Part shown: positions 49,799 through 57,894 of the stretch, piece by piece
Numbering within the stretch: position 1 is the stretch's first letter
Layout: every line of letters starts with the position of its first letter
NCBI GenBank assembly: GCA_017553635.1
Contig: JAFZKN010000021.1
Span: forward strand, 62,001 to 126,000
Direction of reading: 5' to 3'
From: Treponema sp.
Lineage (GTDB): Bacteria > Spirochaetota > Spirochaetia > Treponematales > Treponemataceae
DNA: 64,000 nt
Position numbers and translations under genes: made by a program
Notes under the pieces: generated by a model
Databases searched by the model: none
The model's input: the letters and a program-made list of their open reading frames with translations, nothing else
What the model was told of the DNA's origin: nothing

Positions 49799-50671
49799 AT
49801 GGTTTCAATTATTATTCCTACATATAATCGCGCGAAATTAATTGGTAAGTCTATAAAAAGTGTTTTGGGTCAGACTTATAATGATTTTGAATTGATAATT
49901 GTTGATGATTGTTCGACAGATGATACAAAAGATGTTATAAGTCAGTTAAAAGATGAAAGAATTAAGTATATCAGACTAGAAAAGAATCATGGTGCTTGCT
50001 ATGCGAGAAACGTTGGAATTGAACATGCGAAAGGGGATGTCATAGCTTTTCATGATAGCGATGATGAGTGGCATTCTGATAAACTTGAAAAGCAGTTAAA
50101 ATGTCTCAAGAACAATGATGCTGATGTTGTTTTTTGCAAAATGAATGCAGTTGATCCTGATACGCATCAGAAAAAAACAGCATCATGCCAATTTTCTGAA
50201 GGATATTTATCAAAAAATCAAAGTGTATTAGGTATAAGTACACAGACAATTCTTGGTAAGGCAAAAGTATTTAAAGAGATATCTTTTGATCCAAATGTTC
50301 CAAGATTGCAGGATTTTGACTTGTTAATGAGGATTCATGAAAAGTATTCAATTTTCTGTCTGGATGAAACACTTGTTGATTATAATGTAGGTAAGGATTC
50401 TATAAGTTCAAATCCGTTAAAATTATATCAGGCATGCAGTATTTTTAAGGAGAAATATCCTGATATTAAAGAGAAATATCCTCAAACCGTATATGGTCTA
50501 TCCTGGGCCCTGATTGATGCATCTGAAAAATTGAAAAAAGGAAATAAAGATTTACAGAAAGAGTGTGTAGACCTCGCTTTTTATTTCTGCAAAAATTTTA
50601 AAATAATGATAAAGTTTATAATGTTAAAGATACATATATTTTATATATATAAATTCTTATTTAGAAGATGA
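49799..50671 (+). CDS. Family 2 glycosyltransferase
   Basis: 290 residues, GT-A fold. The opening VSIIIPTYNRAKLIGKSIKS is followed by IIVDDCSTDDT and the DxD region FHDSDDEWH. QDFDLLMRIHEKY is the usual acceptor-side motif. It should add one sugar to the repeat unit at the cytoplasmic face. The last 25 residues are hydrophobic and basic (FKIMIKFIMLKIHIFYIYKF) and may touch the membrane. ATG 49799 has AATGAGAAA upstream, a weak ribosome binding site. The substrate is unknown. Confidence 0.88.
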   Translation: MVSIIIPTYNRAKLIGKSIKSVLGQTYNDFELIIVDDCSTDDTKDVISQLKDERIKYIRLEKNHGACYARNVGIEHAKGDVIAFHDSDDEWHSDKLEKQLKCLKNNDADVVFCKMNAVDPDTHQKKTASCQFSEGYLSKNQSVLGISTQTILGKAKVFKEISFDPNVPRLQDFDLLMRIHEKYSIFCLDETLVDYNVGKDSISSNPLKLYQACSIFKEKYPDIKEKYPQTVYGLSWALIDASEKLKKGNKDLQKECVDLAFYFCKNFKIMIKFIMLKIHIFYIYKFLFRR

Positions 50672-50714
50672 ATTTGGTATTTGTTTAAAAATTAAATATA
50701 TAAAGAGGTAATAA

Positions 50715-52211
50715 ATGGAAAAATCGCTTAAACAGAAAAATGTGTATATGACAGCAATTTTATTATTTTTGTTTACATATTTTTTTCTTGTTGTTTTAAA
50801 TGCTGTATTTCATGTTCAAAGTGATGATCTTGGAAAACCTTTGCGTGGTTTACAGTCTGCTGTTAATCAATATATGCATTGGAATGGTCGATTGGGTGAA
50901 TTGATTTCGGTTACATATGGAAGCTGGTTTGCATCTACACCATTTTTCCCATTTGTAAACTCGTTAATTGGTTCATGTGTGATTTTTTTTATTTACGTAC
51001 ATATTTTTGGCCGTCTGCCAGATAATACTTCCAGAGATATTACGTTTTTTTCTATTTTATTTCTCTTTTTATTGTTTGACCCGGTTTATATTTTCGGATC
51101 TCTCTTTTACTGGTCGGCTGCATGTTATAACTATCTTTACGCATGGTTTTTAATACTGCTTCTTTTATTGCCGGTAAATTTTTTCTGGCGAAAAAAAGAA
51201 TTTTCAACAAAAACAAGCCGTATTTTTTTGATTTTGGGAATTCCAATAGGCATCTTTGCCGGATGGGCGAGTGAGTTTTGTATTGTTATTATTCTTTTAT
51301 GGATTGCAAGCATTATAATTGCATTTATAAAGAAGCAGAAACTTCCTTTATGGTATTTTACTTCGTTAATTGCTCTTGTAGTTGGATGGCTTATTTTATA
51401 TTTATGTCCAGGTTTAAGAGAACGAGGTTTAACAACAGAAGATTTTTACTCTATTTCAGCTCTATTAAAAGCAGGTCCAGAGTTTTTATTTAAACGTCTT
51501 TTATATACTTATGACAGGCTTACTTATATGAGCCATTCTTCGTTGTATTACGAAAATTTTATTTTTGTTTCATTGTTCCTTATACTTACAAGTATTTTTT
51601 ATAAGCCTTCTGTAAAAAAGTTTTTGGTTACTTTTGCTGTTGTTGCAGTATTATTCTGTATGGTCCGCTTTATACCTAAAATGTTTTTTATTATTGGTTT
51701 AATTGGGCTCTGTATTTTAAGCACTGCTCAGATGAGGAAAGAAGATAAATATATTTCCACTTTATGGTTAATCATAGCGGCGGTATTAGTGACAGAATTT
51801 ATTTTTATAGGTTCAACAATACAGATAGGTATACCTAGAAGAGCCAGAATGCAGTTTGCAATTTTAAATATGATACTTATTTCTGTAATTATGTCATACT
51901 GCTTCGAAGTGTTTAAAGATGATGAAAAGGTTAAAAGAACGGTTAAAATATTAAGCGTAACGGTTACACTTTTGTTTTCTGCATTTGTTGTTGGTGAATG
52001 TATTCATATGCGTATGAAATGGAATGCAATGGAAAAATCTGTTGCAGAACAGAAGAGTAAGGGTATTATGGATGTAACTGTAAGTAAAGATTATTTTAAA
52101 TCGTTGTACTGGAGTTATGGAGACTGGGGTGACCCTAATGAAGATCCTTTAACCTGGCCAAATAATAAGTATGCAAATTATTATGGTGTAAATACATATA
52201 CTGTAAAATGA
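50715..52211 (+). CDS. Polytopic membrane protein (DUF6056/GtrC-like)
   Basis: 498 residues with about 11 membrane segments. After the first segment the periplasmic loop reads FHVQSDDLGKPLRGL and YMHWNGRLGE. The acidic DD in the first loop is typical of polyprenyl-phosphate-sugar-dependent GT-C glycosyltransferases and DUF6056 proteins. It probably decorates the glycan on the outer face of the inner membrane, using the polyprenyl-phosphate sugar from the GtrB-like enzyme at 55102. The C-terminal 60 residues are soluble and contain SYGDWGDPNEDPLTWP. AGAGGT precedes ATG 50715. Confidence 0.72.
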   Translation: MEKSLKQKNVYMTAILLFLFTYFFLVVLNAVFHVQSDDLGKPLRGLQSAVNQYMHWNGRLGELISVTYGSWFASTPFFPFVNSLIGSCVIFFIYVHIFGRLPDNTSRDITFFSILFLFLLFDPVYIFGSLFYWSAACYNYLYAWFLILLLLLPVNFFWRKKEFSTKTSRIFLILGIPIGIFAGWASEFCIVIILLWIASIIIAFIKKQKLPLWYFTSLIALVVGWLILYLCPGLRERGLTTEDFYSISALLKAGPEFLFKRLLYTYDRLTYMSHSSLYYENFIFVSLFLILTSIFYKPSVKKFLVTFAVVAVLFCMVRFIPKMFFIIGLIGLCILSTAQMRKEDKYISTLWLIIAAVLVTEFIFIGSTIQIGIPRRARMQFAILNMILISVIMSYCFEVFKDDEKVKRTVKILSVTVTLLFSAFVVGECIHMRMKWNAMEKSVAEQKSKGIMDVTVSKDYFKSLYWSYGDWGDPNEDPLTWPNNKYANYYGVNTYTVK

Positions 52212-52264
52212 TTGAAGAGTAAAAGTTAATCTGAAAAAATAAAAAGATCAGGAGATTAATAGTA

Positions 52265-53053
52265 ATGAAAACACTGATACTTGCTGGTGGAAAGGGTACT
52301 CGTCTTGGAGAAGAAACAAAAGTTGTTCCTAAACCGATGGTAGAAATTGGTGGATATCCGATTTTATGGCATATTATGAAAATTTATAGTCACTACGGTT
52401 TTAATGATTTTATAATTTTAACAGGTTATAAGGGACACGTAATTAAGGATTACTTCCTAAACTATTATAACCGTTATAGTGATATGACTATTGATTTGTC
52501 AAATAATGATGTACAGATTCATAAGATGAGAACTGAACCGTGGAATGTAACAATTCTTTATACAGGTGCAGATACTTTAACGGCAGGCAGAATTTCCAGA
52601 GCAAAGAAATATCTTGGGAATGATCCATTTATGTTAACTTATGGAGATGGTGTTTCTGATGTTAATATTTCAAAACTAATAGATTCTCATGCAAAAAGCG
52701 GAAAGCTTGTGACCCTTACTGCTGTAAAACCAGAAGGACGGTTTGGTGCTCTTGAAATACAGGCTGACGGAACAATCAGTCAGTTTCAGGAGAAACCTAG
52801 TGACAGCTGGATAAATGGTGGTTTCTTTGTATGTGAAAACAAGGCATTGGATTATATTCCGGAACAATCAGATGATATTATGTGGGAGCGTGCCCCTCTT
52901 CAAAACATTGCTAAAGATGGGCAGTTACATGCTTATAAGCATGATGGTTTCTGGCATCCAATGGATATGCTTAAAGATAAAGAAGATTTAAACAAAATGT
53001 GGGGAACCAGAAAAGCCCCTTGGGATGTTTGGAACCATTTTGGAAATAAATAA
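52265..53053 (+). CDS. rfbF: Glucose-1-phosphate cytidylyltransferase
   Basis: 262 residues. It makes CDP-glucose from CTP and glucose-1-phosphate. The N-terminal loop LAGGKGTRLGEETKVVPKPM and LTGYKGHVIKDYFLNY are diagnostic of RfbF, as are YGDGVSDVNI and WINGGFFVCE. CAGGAGATTAATAGTAATG provides a good ribosome binding site. The next gene is the CDP-glucose dehydratase, forming the standard CDP-6-deoxyhexose pair. Confidence 0.95.
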   Translation: MKTLILAGGKGTRLGEETKVVPKPMVEIGGYPILWHIMKIYSHYGFNDFIILTGYKGHVIKDYFLNYYNRYSDMTIDLSNNDVQIHKMRTEPWNVTILYTGADTLTAGRISRAKKYLGNDPFMLTYGDGVSDVNISKLIDSHAKSGKLVTLTAVKPEGRFGALEIQADGTISQFQEKPSDSWINGGFFVCENKALDYIPEQSDDIMWERAPLQNIAKDGQLHAYKHDGFWHPMDMLKDKEDLNKMWGTRKAPWDVWNHFGNK

Positions 53054-53098
53054 TTGTTTCAATAATGTTGTTTAATATTGGTATTTTATAGGAATAAT

Positions 53099-54169
53099 AT
53101 GAGTAGTTTATTATCATTTTATAAAGACAAAAAAGTTTTTTTAACTGGCCATACAGGATTTAAAGGTACTTGGCTTACGCGTATTTTGTTAGCAGCGGGT
53201 GCAAAAGTTACAGGATATTCTCTTGAACCGCCTACGGAACCAAGTTTATTTGAACAGACTAAAACTGCAGAACATATTAATTCAATTATCGCTGATATTA
53301 GAGATGAAAAAGAATTAAAAGATGCTGTCAATAATACAAAACCTGATATAGTATTTCATCTGGCGGCACAACCGATTGTACGTGCCAGTTATAGTGATCC
53401 TGTCGGCACATATGAAATAAATGTAATGGGGACTGTAAATGTTTTAGAAGCGGTTAGAAGCTGCAAATCCATAAAATCATTTGTAAACATTACTACAGAT
53501 AAAGTATATCTTAATAAAGAATGGGTCTGGGGATACCGTGAAAATGAAGAACTTTGCGGTTATGATCCATATTCAAATTCAAAATCCTGTTCCGAACTTG
53601 TTACATATAGCTATAGGAATTCTTTTTTTAATGATGAATATTCTCCTGCAATAAGTACTGCCAGAAGTGGTAACGTAATTGGTGGTGGTGATTATGCTGT
53701 CGACAGAATTATACCGGATTGTATTCGTGCTGTGGAAAATGGGAAACAAATTATTCTACGTAATCCTAATTCGACTCGTCCATATCAGCATGTTTTAGAA
53801 TGTCTTTCTGGATATCTTCTTCTTGCAAAAAAGCAATTTGAGAATAAACAGTTAATGGGAAGTTATAATTTTGGACCTGATGATAACAGTTGTGTAACCA
53901 CAGGTAATTTAGCAACTCTTTTTTGCAATTTGTGGCAGGAGGGTGCAAATTGGGATACTGTTTCTGATAAAAATGCACCTCATGAAGCAAACTACCTTAA
54001 ACTTGACTGTTCGAAGTCAAAGAGTTTGCTGGGCTGGAAACCCCAATGGAGTATTGGGACTGCAGTAGAAAAAATTGTAGAATGGGAAAAAGCTGTACAA
54101 AGCGGAATACCAGCAGCAGATAAAACTGATGAGCAGATAAAGGAGTATTTTAATAACTTGGAGTATTAG
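53099..54169 (+). CDS. rfbG: CDP-glucose 4,6-dehydratase
   Basis: 356 residues, extended SDR. VFLTGHTGFKGTWLTRILL is the family-specific cofactor loop. FHLAAQPIVRASYSDP and DKVYLNKEWVWGYREN follow, and the catalytic Tyr/Lys lie in DPYSNSKSCSE. It converts CDP-glucose to CDP-4-keto-6-deoxyglucose. I chose ATG 53099, which has TAGGAATAAT upstream, over a TTG seven codons earlier. The C-3 dehydratase RfbH that normally comes next for dideoxy sugars is missing. Confidence 0.94.
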   Translation: MSSLLSFYKDKKVFLTGHTGFKGTWLTRILLAAGAKVTGYSLEPPTEPSLFEQTKTAEHINSIIADIRDEKELKDAVNNTKPDIVFHLAAQPIVRASYSDPVGTYEINVMGTVNVLEAVRSCKSIKSFVNITTDKVYLNKEWVWGYRENEELCGYDPYSNSKSCSELVTYSYRNSFFNDEYSPAISTARSGNVIGGGDYAVDRIIPDCIRAVENGKQIILRNPNSTRPYQHVLECLSGYLLLAKKQFENKQLMGSYNFGPDDNSCVTTGNLATLFCNLWQEGANWDTVSDKNAPHEANYLKLDCSKSKSLLGWKPQWSIGTAVEKIVEWEKAVQSGIPAADKTDEQIKEYFNNLEY

Positions 54170-54174
54170 AACAT

Positions 54175-55101
54175 ATGAAATATATAGTCTCAGGTGCGAC
54201 AGGGTTTATTGGTAAAAAACTCATAGAAAATCTGCTTAAAGATCAAAATAATATAATTTATGCTTTAATATTTGAATCTGAAAAAGAATCCTTTAATTCA
54301 ATAGAAACAGACAATCTCGTTCCGATTATTTGTGACTTAGAAAAAAAGGATAATGATTTTTCTCAAATTCCTGAAAATATTGATTGTTTTTTTCATTTTG
54401 CATGGGTTGGTGTTAGTCCTGATAGTCGCAAAATATTTGATGTTCAATTTCGAAATATAAATATTACTGTAAATTGCTTAAAACTGGCAAAAGAGAAAAA
54501 AGCCAAAAAATTTATAGCACCAGGTTCAACAAATGAGTATTTATATTCTGGAACACTTATAAACAAAGATACAATACCGGCACCAAAAGACAGTTATGGA
54601 TCTGTAAAAGTTGCTCTGAGATATTTACAAAAGCAGTTTTGTGAAGAAGAAAAAATTGATTTTATGTATATTATTATTACCGGTATATATTCTGAATATC
54701 GTCGGGATAAAAATATTATTTCATATACAATAGATTCTCTTTTAAATAATAAAAGTCCTTCTTTGACAAAATGTGAGCAGTTATGGGATTATGTGCATAT
54801 AGATGATGTAGTTGAAGCAATTAAATGTATAAGCAAAAAAGGAAAACCGAATAGAATATATGCAATCGGTCATGGTGATAACTGGCAGTTAAAAAACTAT
54901 ATAAAAATAATTCATGAAATTATTAATCCTAATATAACTATTGGTTTTGGAGATATTCCATACAATTCTGAAGTACTTCCTATGTCATGTATGGATTTGA
55001 CTGATTTAATAAATGATACAGGGTTCAAGCCAAAAATTGATTTTAAGGAAGGTATAAGAAGAGTAATTGATAACTGGAATAGTACTAATTTCGAAAAATG
55101 A
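54175..55101 (+). CDS. NAD-dependent epimerase/dehydratase (CDP-4-keto-6-deoxyhexose reductase candidate)
   Basis: 308 residues, extended SDR. Cofactor motif VSGATGFIGKKL at the N-terminus and the catalytic YxxxK in DSYGSVKVALRYL. A WDYVHIDDVVEAI motif sits near residue 205. It starts 5 nt after rfbG and probably acts on its product, CDP-4-keto-6-deoxyglucose, reducing C-4 to give a CDP-6-deoxyhexose. Epimerisation is an alternative. It is the last plus-strand gene before a convergent glycosyltransferase. Confidence 0.82.
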   Translation: MKYIVSGATGFIGKKLIENLLKDQNNIIYALIFESEKESFNSIETDNLVPIICDLEKKDNDFSQIPENIDCFFHFAWVGVSPDSRKIFDVQFRNINITVNCLKLAKEKKAKKFIAPGSTNEYLYSGTLINKDTIPAPKDSYGSVKVALRYLQKQFCEEEKIDFMYIIITGIYSEYRRDKNIISYTIDSLLNNKSPSLTKCEQLWDYVHIDDVVEAIKCISKKGKPNRIYAIGHGDNWQLKNYIKIIHEIINPNITIGFGDIPYNSEVLPMSCMDLTDLINDTGFKPKIDFKEGIRRVIDNWNSTNFEK

Positions 55102-56097
55102 CTACTTCTTTTTTTGGTTTTTAGGTTTATTATCTTTTCCCCAAGTACGTTCTTCTATTATATATCTAGGACGTGCTTTTGTTTCCAGATATATTTTACC
55201 AATGTAAGTACCGATAACTCCTAGTGCAATCAGTTGAATTCCACCTAAGAAACAGATTATACAAATTAATGATGCATAACCTGAAACCTGTACACCTATT
55301 TTAAATAATTTAGAAATTATTGTCCAAATAACTCCTAAAAAGGAAATAAAAGATATAAAAAGGCCGAATCTTGTTATTAACTTTATAGGTTCTGTACTGA
55401 GTGATGTTATGCCATCAAATGCTAGAGTTAGAAGTGAAGATATACCATAATGTGATTTTCCTGCTATGCGCTCATTCCTTTCATAATAAACACATGAACT
55501 TTTAAAACCAACTAAAGGTACCATTCCTCTTAAAAATAAGTTAACTTCCTTAAATTTTGCAAATTCATTTAAAACTTTGGAAGATATAAGTCTGTAGTCT
55601 GCATGATTATAAACGATATCAGCTCCCATTTTTTTTAATAGTTTGTAAAAGGATTGGGCTGTAAAGCGTTTAAAAAATGTGTCTTTTTTTCTTGAATTTC
55701 TAACACCGTATACAACTTCGCTACCGTTATGATAGGCATCAACCATTTCTTCAATGGTAGTTATATCATCCTGACCATCGCAATCTATTGAAATTGTTAT
55801 GTCACATTGATCCTTAGCTTCCATAAGGCCAGCAAGAACATTTCCTTGATGACCAAAGTTTCTTGACTGCTTTGCTCCTATAAAGTGATAATTATCATTA
55901 GAGTAATTTTTAATTAATTCCCATGTATCATCTGTTGATGCATTGTCTAAAAATAAGATACGACTTTCATCACTGATTTTTTTCTTTGTAATTAATAATT
56001 CCAGTTCATTAAGAAAAAGGGTATGAGTTTCTGGTAAAACCTGTGCTTCATTGTAACATGGTACAATAAGATATAAAACTGTGTTATTTGTTTTCAT
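55102..56097 (-). CDS. GtrB-like polyprenyl-phosphate glycosyltransferase
   Basis: 331 residues. An N-terminal GT2 domain: YLIVPCYNEAQVLPET, FLDNASTDDTWE, ISIDCDGQDDITTIEEMV and RNFGHQGNVLAGL. Two C-terminal membrane segments (LITRFGLFISFISFLGVIW and ICIICFLGGIQLIALGVIG) complete the DPM1/GtrB layout. It should transfer a sugar to undecaprenyl phosphate. ATG 56097 has AAGGAAG upstream and lies within the end of the gtrA-like gene (14-nt overlap). It pairs with the GtrA-like flippase and the DUF6056 membrane protein, matching the three-component O-antigen glucosylation system. Confidence 0.9.
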   Translation of the reverse strand: MKTNNTVLYLIVPCYNEAQVLPETHTLFLNELELLITKKKISDESRILFLDNASTDDTWELIKNYSNDNYHFIGAKQSRNFGHQGNVLAGLMEAKDQCDITISIDCDGQDDITTIEEMVDAYHNGSEVVYGVRNSRKKDTFFKRFTAQSFYKLLKKMGADIVYNHADYRLISSKVLNEFAKFKEVNLFLRGMVPLVGFKSSCVYYERNERIAGKSHYGISSLLTLAFDGITSLSTEPIKLITRFGLFISFISFLGVIWTIISKLFKIGVQVSGYASLICIICFLGGIQLIALGVIGTYIGKIYLETKARPRYIIEERTWGKDNKPKNQKKK

Positions 56098-56506
56098 CTG
56101 GTTCTTCCTTATCGGCAAAAACTAAAAGTCTTTGTCCAAAGTAATTAAGAATTGTATAAAGACACATTCCGCATAGCATCGCAATGTTTGCTCTGAAAGT
56201 TTCTTCTTTGAAATAGAGAAGGGCATATACTGCTTTTTTTGCTATCATGTATGCAAGTACGTAACAGATTAAAAGATTTGCAATAAAAAGTATTATCTGT
56301 TTGAAAGATTTTTCATGATTTGTAAATGTAAAATATTTATTTAAGAAAAAGCTTACAATTCCGCCTGCAATATAGTTACATGCGCTTGAAAACCAATATC
56401 CTAAATGAGCGGCATTATACAGTAAGAACATGATTCCGGCTCCCACTGCCGTATTTATAACTCCTACAAGAAGAAATTTAAGAAGCTTTTTGTCAATAAA
56501 TCTCAT
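56084..56506 (-). CDS. GtrA-like membrane protein
   Basis: 140 residues with four membrane segments. FLLVGVINTAVGAGIMFLLY and GGIVSFFLNKYFTF are the GtrA family signatures. It is thought to flip polyprenyl-phosphate-linked sugar. ATG 56506 is preferred, since an upstream ATG (56542) adds 12 residues before the basic N-terminus and falls on the -35 hexamer. The ATG lies seven bases after a plausible -10, with no Shine-Dalgarno sequence. Confidence 0.87.
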   Translation of the reverse strand: MRFIDKKLLKFLLVGVINTAVGAGIMFLLYNAAHLGYWFSSACNYIAGGIVSFFLNKYFTFTNHEKSFKQIILFIANLLICYVLAYMIAKKAVYALLYFKEETFRANIAMLCGMCLYTILNYFGQRLLVFADKEEPDENK

Positions 56507-56513
56507 TATATTC

Positions 56514-56542
56514 AGAATACTACAAAATTTAAGAAAAGACAA
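56514..56542 (-). promoter_or_regulatory. Promoter of gtrA-gtrB (leaderless)
   Basis: Minus strand: TTGTCT (56542-56537), 17-bp spacer, TATTCT (56519-56514), seven bases to ATG 56506. Confidence 0.5.
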
Positions 56543-56656
56543 TTGATTCAGAATTACTACTGTGACTTATTTATAAGGTTGGTTTTTTACCCTCTTTAAT
56601 ATTCGCGTATTTAGTAATATACTTATAAATTATCTATTTTATATAGAGGTAACATC

Positions 56657-57892
56657 GTGTTATTATACATAGACCCGGGAACGGGAAGCATGCTGTTTTC
56701 TATTGTAATAGGAATAGCGACAACATTACTCTTTTTTGCACAGAGAATTTTCGTAAAATTAAAATTTATCTTAAGCGGCGGTAAGGCTCAGAAGATTGCG
56801 GGAAATAAAATTCCGTATGTAATTTTTTCAGACCATAAACGCTACTGGAACGTTTTTAAACCAATCTGTGATGAGTTTGAAAACCGCAAGGTTTCTCTTG
56901 TATACTGGACAGCTAGTCCTGATGATCCTGCCCTGTTAGAAAGATATGAATATGTAAAGGCAGAGTTTATCGGCGAAGGAAATAAGGCTTTTGCCCGTCT
57001 TAACATGATGAATGCAGGAATTGTTTTAAGTACAACTCCGGGTCTTGATGTTTACCAGTGGAAAAGGAGCCAGAATGTTGATCTTTATGTTCATATATTT
57101 CACGAAGTAGGAGAGCCGCTTACATACAGGATGTTTGGGGTAGATGCTTATGATGCACTTTTATTTAACGGTACATTCCAGGAGCATTATATAAGACTTC
57201 TCGAAGCTGAGCGGAAAGAGAAGCCAAAAGAATGTAAAGTTGTCGGCTGCTGTTATCTTGATTCTATGAAAAAGCGTCTCGATAAAGAGGGCAGTAAAAC
57301 TGATAAGAAAGCTCAGAAAACTGTTCTTCTTGCTCCGTCATGGGGTGCAAGCGGCATTCTTAGTAAATACGGCAAGGATATCCTTAACGCCTTAGTTAAA
57401 ACCGGTTATAAAATAATTGTCCGTCCACATCCGCAGTCATTTACTTCTGAAAAAGAAATGATAGAAAACCTTAAGAAAGAATTTCCTGAGTCAGAAAGCT
57501 TTAAATGGAACCAGGATAATGACAACTTTAATGTATTAAATGAATCAGACATTCTTATAACTGATTTTTCAGGTGTTGTATTTGATTTTACCCTTGTATT
57601 TGACAAGCCGATTATTTATGCAGATACATCATTTAATAAAGATCCTTATGATGCGTCCTGGGTTGATGAACCTTTATGGCGTTTTGAAAAATTAAAGGAG
57701 CTTGGCGTAAAGCTTGAGCAGAAAGATTTTTCTAAGATGAAAGAAATGATTGATTCTGTCATAGAAAATAAAGAGTTAAAGCTTTCGCGCGAAAGAGTAA
57801 GAAAAGAAGCATGGCAGTATCAGGGACAGGGGGCAGAAAAAACTGTTGACTGGCTTATGGCTAAGCATAATGAAATTGCAGGTGATAGATAA
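56657..57892 (+). CDS. TagB/TagF-like CDP-glycerol glycerophosphotransferase with membrane anchor, copy 2
   Basis: 411 residues starting at GTG 56657, with AGAGGT six bases upstream. It parallels copy 1 over its whole length: LLYIDPGTGSMLFSIVIG anchor, YVIFSDHKRYWNVFKPI, TTPGLDVYQWKRSQN, IVRPHPQS and LITDFSGVVFDFTLVFDKP. The segment around the first family histidine differs from copy 1 (HIFHEVGE here, HIPHSAGD there), so acceptor or donor may differ. The YidC-AP fusion gene follows 2 nt downstream; in the first pair the order is fusion gene then transferase. Confidence 0.87.
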   Translation: MLLYIDPGTGSMLFSIVIGIATTLLFFAQRIFVKLKFILSGGKAQKIAGNKIPYVIFSDHKRYWNVFKPICDEFENRKVSLVYWTASPDDPALLERYEYVKAEFIGEGNKAFARLNMMNAGIVLSTTPGLDVYQWKRSQNVDLYVHIFHEVGEPLTYRMFGVDAYDALLFNGTFQEHYIRLLEAERKEKPKECKVVGCCYLDSMKKRLDKEGSKTDKKAQKTVLLAPSWGASGILSKYGKDILNALVKTGYKIIVRPHPQSFTSEKEMIENLKKEFPESESFKWNQDNDNFNVLNESDILITDFSGVVFDFTLVFDKPIIYADTSFNKDPYDASWVDEPLWRFEKLKELGVKLEQKDFSKMKEMIDSVIENKELKLSRERVRKEAWQYQGQGAEKTVDWLMAKHNEIAGDR

Positions 57893-57894
57893 TT

